Shown here in pieces: positions 1-6,357 of a stretch of 8,963 nt of DNA. Below the pieces are notes generated by a model. That model was not told where the DNA came from. It saw only the letters and a list, made by a program, of their open reading frames with translations, and did no database searches. The stretch is from assembly GCA_024680445.1 (NCBI GenBank), contig JAILCJ010000128.1:1-8963 (forward strand), read 5' to 3'. The translations under genes and the position numbers were made by a program. This DNA is from Campylobacter sp. (GTDB lineage Bacteria > Campylobacterota > Campylobacteria > Campylobacterales > Campylobacteraceae). The first letter of the stretch is position 1. The number at the start of each line of letters is the position of its first letter.

Positions 1-13
1 GATAGTTTTTAAA

Positions 14-153
14 ACTAAATTTGATAAATTCACTCATCAAATTTGATAAAGCAAAAAAGCAAATTAAAATATCAAATTTGATAAATTAAAAAACCAAATT
101 TGATAAAACAAAAAATCCACAGAGTGGCTAAAACATAAATCAAATTTGATAAA
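14..153 (-). repeat. Cluster of five ATCAAATTTGAT palindromes downstream of the chemoreceptor gene
   Basis: Three exact copies of the 12-bp perfect palindrome ATCAAATTTGAT lie at 36-47, 71-82 and 139-150. Two degenerate copies lie at 14-25 (two mismatches) and 93-104 (one mismatch). Start-to-start spacings are 22, 35, 22 and 46 bp. On the plus strand every copy is followed by AAA, so read on the minus strand, the direction leaving the chemoreceptor gene, the shared form is TTTATCAAATTT. I found no exact copy inside any gene of this window. The spacers are AT-rich and unlike each other. The function is unknown: a dimeric protein-binding site or a dispersed intergenic repeat are both possible. 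This stretch (1-194) contains no gene I can support. Confidence 0.85.
110..127 (-). terminator. Small GC-rich hairpin with T-run, possible second terminator for the chemoreceptor gene
   Basis: On the minus strand CCAC-TCT-GTGG (127 down to 117) is followed by ATTTTTTG. The stem has only four G/C-rich pairs and a three-base loop, but the six-base T-run in the right place makes it the best U-tract terminator candidate for minus-strand transcription out of the chemoreceptor gene. It lies between two copies of the palindromic repeat. It is weak evidence by stem length alone. Confidence 0.3.
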
Positions 154-179
154 GCCAAAAAGTAAATCTTGGCTTTATC
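148..179. terminator. Hairpin just downstream of the chemoreceptor stop, possible bidirectional terminator
   Basis: A perfect 11-bp inverted repeat, GATAAAGCCAA (148-158) and TTGGCTTTATC (169-179), surrounds a 10-nt loop. It begins 15 nt beyond the chemoreceptor stop codon. Read on the plus strand the stem is followed by GCTTTTT, a short U-run, so it could end transcripts arriving from the left. Read on the minus strand, the direction of the chemoreceptor gene, the following sequence is AAATTTGATT, which is a poor U-tract. The outer arm at 148-153 is shared with the flank of the palindrome at 139-150. The stem is clear; its terminator role is inferred. Confidence 0.45.
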
Positions 180-194
180 GCTTTTTAAAAGAGT

Positions 195-2150
195 TTAGAA
201 TTTTTTCGTGCCACTTTCGTTTAGCATATCGCTAGAAAGTGAGGCGACTTCTTGTGAGATATCTGCACAAAATGCGACATTTTCGCTATTTTTTGTGCTT
301 AAAGTTTGCATTTGTGAAAGGCTTTGACTGATCTCGTTCATGCTTTGGGCTTGCATAGATACGGCATTTGACACATCTGCGGCACTTTGAGCCAAAAGGT
401 TAATGTTTGCTTCGATCTCGCCGAGGCTTTTTTGGGTTTTTTCAGCCAAATTTCGCACTTCATCGGCAACTACCGCAAAACCTCTGCCGTGTTCGCCAGC
501 CCTTGCCGCTTCGATGGCTGCATTTAGGGCTAAGAGATTCGTTTGTTCGGCGATATTTGCTATCATATCAAGTATGCCTTTTATGTCCTCGCTTTGTTTG
601 CCAAGCTCGTTGGTTTTGGCGTCAATTTGATTTATGCTTTCGTGTATGAGTTGAATTTGATTTGAGGTTTTTGTCATGGCTTCGTTTTGGACATTTTGCG
701 ATTTGTTTAGTTCGTTGATAATGTTTTCAAGCTCACTACTTCGGTCTTTTAGGGTGGTGGCTATCTTGTTTGAGTTTTGAAGCATTTGTCTTATATAGCT
801 ACCAAGTCCGTTGAGTTCGTCATTTACCAGCTTGAAAGTGCCTTGTGAGTTTGTATCGTGTATGCTGTGAGTGAAATCATCTTGTGCGTAAATTTTCAAA
901 GCCTTTGTTATTTGCCCGAAATTTGCGTCTAGTTCGCTAAGCGTGCCTGATAGATAAAGTGCCAAGTCGTTTATGCTTTTGCTAGCACCATTTAGGGTTA
1001 AAGTGCTACTAAAATCGCCCATTTTGGCTTTGTTTAGGGCGTTTGTGGTTTGTTTTATAAGCTCTTCGTCTTTTTGTAAATTTATGGCGGTGTGTTTGAT
1101 GTTTTCGTTAAAAGCCTTGGCGACTTCGCCTAGTTCGTCATTTGTGTTAAGCTTTATAGGTGAAATATTATCGTTTTTGTGATTTAGATAGTCGAAAAAA
1201 TCAAGCAAAGAAGTTTTTATCATGGCGACTGGACTTACGAGTTTATAAACTATAAAATAACTCATCCCTATCAAAACAAGGGCTAAAAACAAAAGAGATA
1301 TCACGAGTAAATTTGTTATCTTGCCGACATTTTCGTAAATCACATCTTTGTCATTTACCACGCAAACTTGCCATGAACTAACAGAATTTATGCTACAAAT
1401 GGCTAGTTTTTGGCTATTGTCGTGCTTAAATTCTATAAATTCATTGCTGTTTTTGCCTAAATTTGAAAGAAGTTTTGAAATTTCGTTTTGTTTAAAAAGG
1501 GAATTTTTATCCTTGCTGATGACTATATTTTTTTTCGGATCTATCGCAAAGATATCGTAAGAGGCTTGTTTTTGTATGCTGTTTAGGTATTCATTTAATG
1601 GAGCTAGGGCGATATCGCCTGAAACTACACCGATTAAACTTCCGTTTTCTATGATGGGTGCACTAAAACCAAAAACTGGAATTTTCTTGCTAGCTTGCAT
1701 CCAAGCGGAGCTTAAAACTATATCTTTTTTGGCTTCTTTGGCAAGTTTAAACCAACTTCTCGAACGTGGATCATAACCGCTTGCTGGATAAACATGGTTG
1801 CCATTGCTTCGCATCATTCTGCCGTTATCTTCGCGTCCGAAGTATAAAAGGTTGAAATTCCCTGTGCTTTCTGAAAGTTTCAAATCATTTGCGATAGCTA
1901 TTTCATCGTCAAGTTCTTTTGAAATTTGATCTCGTAAATGATTTATGGCACTTTGTTTTTCGCCAATGTAGGAATTTAGCATGGCTTGAACACTTTGCAA
2001 ATTTATTTTGTATTCGTCCAAACTTGCTTTTTGTTCTAGCGTTCTAAGTGAGTTAATTTGCACAAGACCAAATATTGCCAAACATACGAGGCATGTAATG
2101 ATAACCCCGATAGAAACCTTTACGCTTAGGCTCATTTTTAACCCACTCAT
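195..2150 (-). CDS. Methyl-accepting chemotaxis protein with dCache sensor domain
   Basis: A 651-residue transmembrane chemoreceptor. It would bind a ligand in the periplasm and control CheA through CheW in the cytoplasm, steering flagellar rotation. A basic N-terminus is followed by a membrane helix (about 11-33), a periplasmic double-Cache domain (about 40-275), a second membrane helix (about 277-304), a HAMP domain (about 305-360), a long helical linker and the signalling domain (about 455-651). The conserved hairpin tip is plain at about 533-557 ([20 protein letters not shown]). The Cache domain carries Y126, R131, W133, F134 and D179, arranged like the amino-acid-binding motif of dCache_1 receptors, with Phe134 in place of the usual Tyr. 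The C-terminus has no CheR-tethering pentapeptide. The first Met is chosen because AAGGA lies just upstream; Met6 has no such site. An A8 tract lies at codons 206-208. The ligand cannot be told from sequence. Confidence 0.95.
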   Translation of the reverse strand: MSGLKMSLSVKVSIGVIITCLVCLAIFGLVQINSLRTLEQKASLDEYKINLQSVQAMLNSYIGEKQSAINHLRDQISKELDDEIAIANDLKLSESTGNFNLLYFGREDNGRMMRSNGNHVYPASGYDPRSRSWFKLAKEAKKDIVLSSAWMQASKKIPVFGFSAPIIENGSLIGVVSGDIALAPLNEYLNSIQKQASYDIFAIDPKKNIVISKDKNSLFKQNEISKLLSNLGKNSNEFIEFKHDNSQKLAICSINSVSSWQVCVVNDKDVIYENVGKITNLLVISLLFLALVLIGMSYFIVYKLVSPVAMIKTSLLDFFDYLNHKNDNISPIKLNTNDELGEVAKAFNENIKHTAINLQKDEELIKQTTNALNKAKMGDFSSTLTLNGASKSINDLALYLSGTLSELDANFGQITKALKIYAQDDFTHSIHDTNSQGTFKLVNDELNGLGSYIRQMLQNSNKIATTLKDRSSELENIINELNKSQNVQNEAMTKTSNQIQLIHESINQIDAKTNELGKQSEDIKGILDMIANIAEQTNLLALNAAIEAARAGEHGRGFAVVADEVRNLAEKTQKSLGEIEANINLLAQSAADVSNAVSMQAQSMNEISQSLSQMQTLSTKNSENVAFCADISQEVASLSSDMLNESGTKKF

Positions 2151-2171
2151 TTTTTATCCTTTTAATAAATT

Positions 2172-2196
2172 TTATCAACAAATGGATTTTATCAGC
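2172..2196 (-). promoter_or_regulatory. Candidate chemoreceptor promoter with tandem TGATAAAAT
   Basis: Upstream of the chemoreceptor start the minus strand carries GCTGATAA (2196-2189), one mismatch from the flagellar sigma-28 -10 box GCCGATAA. A second, similar GTTGATAA (2179-2172) sits 17 bp closer to the gene. A TAAA lies 12 nt before the first box, shorter than the usual sigma-28 spacing. Both boxes also resemble sigma-70 -10 elements (GATAAAAT). It could therefore be a sigma-28 or a sigma-70 promoter; the sequence does not decide. Confidence 0.3.
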
Positions 2197-2290
2197 ATTT
2201 TATATTTTTTTAAGTAAAAATTTTAGTTTAAGTTTAAAATTTAAAACAAAGTTAATAATTTTAGTTGTAAGCAAAGGGGTAAAATTTGTG

Positions 2291-2313
2291 AAAAATAGGG
2301 GCTAAATGCCCCT
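2291..2313 (-). terminator. Rho-independent terminator of rpsO
   Basis: AGGGGC (2297-2302) and GCCCCT (2308-2313) pair perfectly around a five-base loop. On the minus strand the stem is followed by ATTTTTC, a U-run. It starts nine nt after the rpsO stop codon. The G/C-rich stem stands out in AT-rich surroundings. It separates rpsO from the chemoreceptor gene that follows on the same strand, so the latter needs its own promoter or read-through. Confidence 0.85.
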
Positions 2314-2321
2314 TTTGTGGA

Positions 2322-2594
2322 TTATTTATCTCTTATGCCAAGTTCAGAAATCAACTTGATATAACCAGCGTAATTGTTCTTTTTGTAGTATTTCATTAGT
2401 CTTTTTCTTTGACCAACGAGTTTTAAAAGACCAAGTCTTGATGAAAAGTCTTTTTTAAATACTTTTAGGTGTTCAGTAAGATAAGAAATTCTCTCTGTTA
2501 AAAGAGCGATTTGTACCTCTGGTGAACCTGTATCACCTTCTTTTCTAGCGAATTTCGCAACTATTTGAGCTTTTTTAGCCGAATCCAAAGCCAT
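2322..2594 (-). CDS. rpsO: 30S ribosomal protein S15
   Basis: A 90-residue protein, the normal S15 length (89 in E. coli). S15 binds the central domain of 16S rRNA early in small-subunit assembly. Recognisable family features are the [16 protein letters not shown] segment (about 21-36), the [23 protein letters not shown] core (about 46-68) that contacts rRNA, and a C-terminal ELGIRDK. The start is fixed by a strong AGGAGG ribosome binding site six to seven bases upstream. The gene has its own extended -10 promoter and its own terminator, so it appears monocistronic. It diverges from the rrf2-flhA operon. The identification is secure. Confidence 0.98.
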   Translation of the reverse strand: MALDSAKKAQIVAKFARKEGDTGSPEVQIALLTERISYLTEHLKVFKKDFSSRLGLLKLVGQRKRLMKYYKKNNYAGYIKLISELGIRDK

Positions 2595-2634
2595 TTTAGA
2601 CCTCCTGATTGGTAGATTTATTTTGAAATTTCGG

Positions 2635-2646
2635 ATTATAGCAAAA
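2635..2646 (-). promoter_or_regulatory. Extended -10 promoter of rpsO
   Basis: On the minus strand TTTTGCTATAAT gives a perfect TATAAT (2640-2635) preceded by TTTTGC, the Campylobacter sigma-70 extended -10 form. The region where a -35 box would lie (about 2651-2667) is T-rich on this strand, as is usual in this genus, with no clear hexamer. It is about 40 bp upstream of the rpsO start codon. Confidence 0.8.
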
Positions 2647-2669
2647 TAAACATAAAAAAAGCTAAAAGC

Positions 2670-2713
2670 AAAATTTTTATAAACTTAATGGAAAATGCAG
2701 AAAAATTTTTATA
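2670..2713 (+). repeat. 12-bp direct repeat in the divergent rpsO / rrf2 promoter region
   Basis: AAAATTTTTATA occurs at 2670-2681 and again at 2702-2713, exactly 32 bp apart, close to three helical turns. The second copy runs into the candidate -10 of the rrf2-flhA operon, and the first lies upstream of the rpsO -35 region. This could be a pair of regulator sites or simply AT-rich coincidence. Confidence 0.4.
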
Positions 2714-2717
2714 CAAT
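2710..2717 (+). promoter_or_regulatory. Candidate promoter of the rrf2-flhA-pyrBC operon
   Basis: TATACAAT lies about 30 bp upstream of the GTG start of the regulator gene, within a T-rich run (TTTTTATACAAT). TACAAT matches the -10 consensus at five of six positions. No sigma-54 (GG-N10-GC) or sigma-28 box is evident here, consistent with flhA as an early, sigma-70-dependent flagellar gene. A 12-bp direct repeat (2670-2681 and 2702-2713) overlaps it and could be an operator. Confidence 0.45.
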
Positions 2718-2737
2718 AAGTGATTTTAATATTTTCT

Positions 2738-2743
2738 AAGGAG
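2738..2743 (+). promoter_or_regulatory. Ribosome binding site that supports the GTG start of the regulator gene
   Basis: AAGGAG sits five bases before GTG at 2749. No in-frame ATG gives a plausible full-length Rrf2 N-terminus, while GTG yields (f)MLFTKASEYAL, the normal start of this family (compare M-R-L-T-K). GTG is therefore the start codon. Confidence 0.8.
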
Positions 2744-2748
2744 CTGTT

Positions 2749-3156
2749 GTGCTTTTTACAAAAGCAAGTGAATACGCATTGATTTCGCTTATTTATATCT
2801 CACAAAAAAGCGAAGCTGTCGATGTCGATACTATGTCAAACGAGCTTAAAATTTCAAAAAGTTTTTTAGCAAAAATTTTACAAAGTTTAGCAAAAGATAA
2901 AATTTTAAAATCCTATAAAGGTGCAAATGGCGGTTTTACCATGGGCGACGAGGCAAAAAATATCAGCGTTAAAGCTATCATAGAAAGCGTTGAAAAGCGT
3001 CCGACTAGCGTTTTTGAGTGTTCAAGTTCGCAAAATGATTGCCCTAGCAACAAGGCGGCTAGCTGTCAGATATGGTCTATCTTTAACAGGCTTCAACAAA
3101 AAGTTGATGAAACTCTTGAAAACATCTCTCTTGCAGATATTATGAACGAAAAATAA
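2749..3156 (+). CDS. Rrf2-family transcriptional regulator with putative Fe-S cysteines
   Basis: A 135-residue DNA-binding protein of the Rrf2 family (IscR, NsrR, RirA, CymR). The N-terminal winged helix-turn-helix covers about 1-65: helix-turn-helix around 25-52 and the wing around GANGGF (58-63). A dimerisation helix follows. Cys91, Cys98 and Cys106 give C-x6-C-x7-C, close to the cluster-binding cysteine spacing of IscR and NsrR. Glu8 stands where NsrR has its acidic ligand Asp8; the IscR histidine three residues after the last Cys is Trp109 here. This suggests an Fe-S sensor of iron, redox or NO, but the ligand set and targets are inferred. The gene starts with GTG after AAGGAG. Its stop TAA shares a base with the flhA ATG, so the two are translationally coupled. 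It may regulate its own operon. No gene symbol can be assigned. Confidence 0.9.
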   Translation: MLFTKASEYALISLIYISQKSEAVDVDTMSNELKISKSFLAKILQSLAKDKILKSYKGANGGFTMGDEAKNISVKAIIESVEKRPTSVFECSSSQNDCPSNKAASCQIWSIFNRLQQKVDETLENISLADIMNEK

Positions 3157-5327
3157 TGGCAAAAAATACTATCAGCACTCTGGTTTTTCCGGCACTAAAA
3201 TATATAAATAAGCTAAATCGCTTCAAAGGACTAAGCGTCGTTGGCGTTATTTTGGCGATACTTTTCATCATCATCGTGCCTTTGCCAAGTGCAGTTTTAG
3301 ACTTTTTTTTGGCACTTTCTATCTCTATATCGGTGCTTATCATTTTGATATCTATTTATGTGCCAAAACCAACAGATCTAAGCACTTTTCCGACTCTTAT
3401 ACTCATCATTACTCTTTTTCGCCTTTCGTTAAATATCGCAACTACTCGTATGATTTTAACCGAAGGACACAACGGCCCAGAAGCCGTTAGCGATATAATC
3501 GCAAGTTTTGGTGCCTTTGTTGTGGGGGGAAATTTTGTTATAGGTATCATAGTTTTTTGTATCTTGGTGCTTATAAATTTTATGGTTGTAACTAAGGGTT
3601 CAACTCGTGTTTCAGAAGTTCAAGCTCGTTTTACTCTTGATTCTATGCCTGGTAAGCAAATGGCGATAGATGCGGACTTAAACGCTGGTTTGATAGATGA
3701 AAAAACAGCTAGAACCAGACGCGAAGCCATCATTTCAGAAGCAAATTTTTATGGTGCTATGGACGGTTCGTCTAAATTTATCAAAGGCGATGCTGTCGCT
3801 GGTATCATCATTACTATCATAAATATTTTAGGCGGTTTTGCTATCGGTTCTTTTCAGCATGATTTGGATATGGCGACTTCGGCAAGTTACTATACGATAT
3901 TAACCATAGGCGATGGTTTGGTAAGTCAAATTCCAGCCCTTGTTACCTCTACTGCAACCGCTATCATCATAACTCGTGCTAGTAAAGAAGATGACGCAAA
4001 CTTTGCCGAGGGTGCTGTAAATCAACTTTTGGGCGATTATAAAACGCTTTTTATAGTGGGATTTATCATCTTTATGTTTGCCATGGTGCCGGGTTTGCCG
4101 ACTTTTTCACTTGGTTTTATAGCCTTTATCTTTTTGTCTTTGGCTTATGTTGTTAAATACAGCAAGGACGGCAATATCTTTGATACTAAGCCAAAAACTA
4201 CCACTTCTCCGCAAGGTGGTGCCGCTCAACCCGGAGCCCCAGCTCAAAAAGTAAGCAAAAAAAGCAAAGAAGAGATCATCAAAGAAGAAGAAAAAAAGAT
4301 AAACGATATTTTGCGTCCGGAATTTTTGGAGCTAGAAATCGGCTACGGACTAATCAAACTTGCAGAAAGCGATTTGACAGAGCGTATACGAGCCATAAGG
4401 CGAAACATCGCTACCATGCTTGGCTTTTTGATGCCTCAAATTCGTATCCGTGACAATCTTAGCCTACCGCCAAACGAATATCGCTTTAAATTAAAAGGCA
4501 TAGTCATAGGTCAAGGCGAAATTTATGCAGATAAATTTTTGGCAATGGATAGCGGTTTGGTAAGCGACGAGATAGACGGCATACCAACAAAAGAACCAGC
4601 CTTTGGACTTGACGCTTTTTGGATAAATGCCTCCATAAAAGAAGACGCCATACTTTCAGGCTATACCATAGTCGATCCAGCCTCGGTAATAAGCACACAC
4701 ATAAGCGAACTTGTCAAGAGAAACGCCCATGAAATTTTAACCAGTCAAGAAACACAAAATTTACTTGATAAATTAAAAGGCGAGTATCCAGTTATAGTCG
4801 AAGACGCCATGCGTGTTGCAAATATCGGACTTGTTAAAAAGGTGCTAAAAGCCTTGCTTAAAAACTCTATCCCTATCAAGGATCTTATATCTATACTTGA
4901 AGCTATCACCGATATAGCCGAGGTTAGCAAGAATCTTGATATGATAATAGAACATGTTCGTGCCTCTCTTGCTAGAACCATAACCTCGCTTTATGTCAAT
5001 GAAAAAGGCGAACTTAATTTTTATATCCTTGACACGGCGGTTCAGCAAAAATTGCTCGAAGCCGTGCAATATAAAGACGGAGCGTATCATTTGATGATAA
5101 GTATAAATCAAACTTCTGCCATAGTTTCGGCACTTAGAGCACAAGTTGATGCTAAGCCTATCAGCCAAATGGGGCCACTTATCATTTGCGTTGAACCTAG
5201 TTTGCGTAAATTTATAGCCGATATTTGTGCGAATTTTAGTATAGACGCCGTGATTTTAAGCTTTGCCGAAATTTCGCCTAGCACGACTTTTGAAACCCTT
5301 GGTGTTATAAATATAGAAAATTTGTAA
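3156..5327 (+). CDS. flhA: Flagellar biosynthesis protein FlhA
   Basis: A 723-residue inner-membrane protein, the core of the flagellar type III export gate. Its nonamer ring uses the proton-motive force and docks substrate-chaperone complexes. Hydrophobic helices fill about 25-145 and 210-335. The FHIPEP signature is complete at 151-173 (RVSEVQARFTLDSMPGKQMA then IDA). Asp212 in KGDAVAG corresponds to the essential Asp208 of Salmonella FlhA. A Pro/Gly/Ala-rich linker (about 346-365) leads to the soluble C-terminal domain (about 385-723). Length is normal for the family. The start overlaps the regulator stop (TAATG) and no Shine-Dalgarno sequence precedes it, so translation probably depends on coupling. 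A T8 run at 3303-3310 (codons 50-52) is a possible phase-variation tract; here the frame is open. In Campylobacter, FlhA is also needed for activation of later flagellar genes. Confidence 0.98.
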   Translation: MAKNTISTLVFPALKYINKLNRFKGLSVVGVILAILFIIIVPLPSAVLDFFLALSISISVLIILISIYVPKPTDLSTFPTLILIITLFRLSLNIATTRMILTEGHNGPEAVSDIIASFGAFVVGGNFVIGIIVFCILVLINFMVVTKGSTRVSEVQARFTLDSMPGKQMAIDADLNAGLIDEKTARTRREAIISEANFYGAMDGSSKFIKGDAVAGIIITIINILGGFAIGSFQHDLDMATSASYYTILTIGDGLVSQIPALVTSTATAIIITRASKEDDANFAEGAVNQLLGDYKTLFIVGFIIFMFAMVPGLPTFSLGFIAFIFLSLAYVVKYSKDGNIFDTKPKTTTSPQGGAAQPGAPAQKVSKKSKEEIIKEEEKKINDILRPEFLELEIGYGLIKLAESDLTERIRAIRRNIATMLGFLMPQIRIRDNLSLPPNEYRFKLKGIVIGQGEIYADKFLAMDSGLVSDEIDGIPTKEPAFGLDAFWINASIKEDAILSGYTIVDPASVISTHISELVKRNAHEILTSQETQNLLDKLKGEYPVIVEDAMRVANIGLVKKVLKALLKNSIPIKDLISILEAITDIAEVSKNLDMIIEHVRASLARTITSLYVNEKGELNFYILDTAVQQKLLEAVQYKDGAYHLMISINQTSAIVSALRAQVDAKPISQMGPLIICVEPSLRKFIADICANFSIDAVILSFAEISPSTTFETLGVINIENL

Positions 5328-5337
5328 AAGGAAAAAA

Positions 5338-6357
5338 ATGAAAATTTATCATCTCTCTCATATCGATTTTGACGGATATGGAGCACAGTTCGTAACGAAT
5401 CATTATTTTAAAAACATAAGTTTTTTTAATGCGAATTACGGCAGAGAAATAGACGAAAAATTTGATGAAATTTTATCTTTGCTTGACGGTGAAGAAAGCA
5501 TAGTTTTGATAACGGATTTAAATTTGACACCGCTTCAATGTGAGCTTTTTAGCTCTGCTTTGCTTGATAAAAATGCAAAACTTTTCTTGCTCGATCACCA
5601 TGCGACAGGGGCAGAGTGTGCTAGTAATTATGACTGGTATTATTTAGATATTTCGCGTTGTGCTACCATGATAACTTATGAATTTTTTTCAGAAATTTAT
5701 GGCAAAGATGAAAAACTAGAAAAATTTTGCAAGGTCGTAAATGCTGTTGATATTTGGCTAAGCGAAGATGAAAATATGGAGATGGGTAAGGTCGGTCAGT
5801 TTTTGGTTTCTAGTGCAAAAGAGCTAAATAGAGTCATGTTTAAAGAAGAAAGCAACGCATATATAGCTTATTTGTTGAGTAGAGCTAGTGAGTATTTTAA
5901 CGATAAAAACGACTATATCGGACTTGATGCGGCGATTCATAGCATAAAAAAAGATTTTTTTAGGCAAGACGAGGACGAAACTTTAAGCAACTTGGTTTCT
6001 AGATATTTGCTTAAAATTTTAAGTGCAAATTTTGAAAAATATGAGATATTTTATAAAGATTACAAAGGAATTTTGACTTACAATATCGAAGGAATTTCTG
6101 TTGTTGCAAACGATTTTTTGGTGGCAAATCCGCATTGCGATTTTTTCATAAATATAACAAGTAAAAAAACTCTTTCTTTTCGCTCAAATGACAAGGTAGA
6201 TGTTAGTGCCATGGCTAAACACTTAGTCGGCGGAGGCGGACATGTAAATGCAAGCGGTGGTTTGTTTGCGGGATTTAAAGACGGTTATAATTATGATAGC
6301 ATAAAGGCACAAGTTGTTGATTTGATAAAAAGAAAAACACAAGAGGAGGATATATGA
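5338..6357 (+). CDS. DHH/DHHA1-family phosphoesterase, NrnA-like
   Basis: A 339-residue cytoplasmic phosphoesterase of the RecJ/NrnA superfamily. The DHH domain has motif I H8-x-D10-x-D12-G, motif II with D60 (ITDLN), motif III D86-H87-H88, and D138 (VNAVDIW), together the usual two-metal site. The C-terminal DHHA1 domain has the glycine loop GGGGH at 298-302 followed by VNASGG. Size and layout fit NrnA-type enzymes that degrade 2-5 nt RNAs, pAp or linear dinucleotides, and not the larger RecJ. Campylobacters are thought to lack Orn, so a nanoRNase role is plausible but inferred. AAAAGGA lies five bases before the ATG and ten bases separate it from flhA. A DHH gene also follows flhA in Helicobacter pylori, as I recall. 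Its last codons contain the ribosome binding site of the next gene, and the two overlap by four bases (ATGA). The substrate is not determined by the sequence. Confidence 0.85.
   Translation: MKIYHLSHIDFDGYGAQFVTNHYFKNISFFNANYGREIDEKFDEILSLLDGEESIVLITDLNLTPLQCELFSSALLDKNAKLFLLDHHATGAECASNYDWYYLDISRCATMITYEFFSEIYGKDEKLEKFCKVVNAVDIWLSEDENMEMGKVGQFLVSSAKELNRVMFKEESNAYIAYLLSRASEYFNDKNDYIGLDAAIHSIKKDFFRQDEDETLSNLVSRYLLKILSANFEKYEIFYKDYKGILTYNIEGISVVANDFLVANPHCDFFINITSKKTLSFRSNDKVDVSAMAKHLVGGGGHVNASGGLFAGFKDGYNYDSIKAQVVDLIKRKTQEEDI
6344..6349 (+). promoter_or_regulatory. Strong ribosome binding site for the small acidic protein
   Basis: A perfect AGGAGG lies inside the last codons of the phosphoesterase gene, four bases before ATG at 6354. 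It is the strongest such site in the plus-strand operon and supports the small downstream frame as a real, well-translated gene. Confidence 0.7.

Noticed and set aside
3..17. Inverted repeat TAGTTTT-T-AAAACTA at the left edge as a terminator
   Set aside because: It is almost all A/T with a one-base centre, cannot form a stable hairpin loop, and the gene it might serve is outside the window.
108..119. DnaA-box-like AATCCACA within the AT-rich repeat cluster, suggesting a replication origin
   Set aside because: There is a single poor match, no dnaA or other origin-linked gene nearby, and no cluster of boxes.
14..153. CRISPR array formed by the repeated ATCAAATTTGAT units
   Set aside because: Repeats are only 12 bp, spacers are short (10-34 bp), irregular and low-complexity, copies are degenerate, and no cas genes are present.
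2214..2260. AT-rich stretch between the rpsO terminator and the chemoreceptor gene with TTTAAAATTTAAA-like repeats
   Set aside because: It is low-complexity sequence of the kind expected in intergenic DNA here, with no consistent unit or spacing.
3534..3539. G6 tract in flhA as a contingency locus
   Set aside because: It is shorter than the G tracts (usually 8 or more) that switch in Campylobacter; the T8 tract at 3303 is the better candidate.
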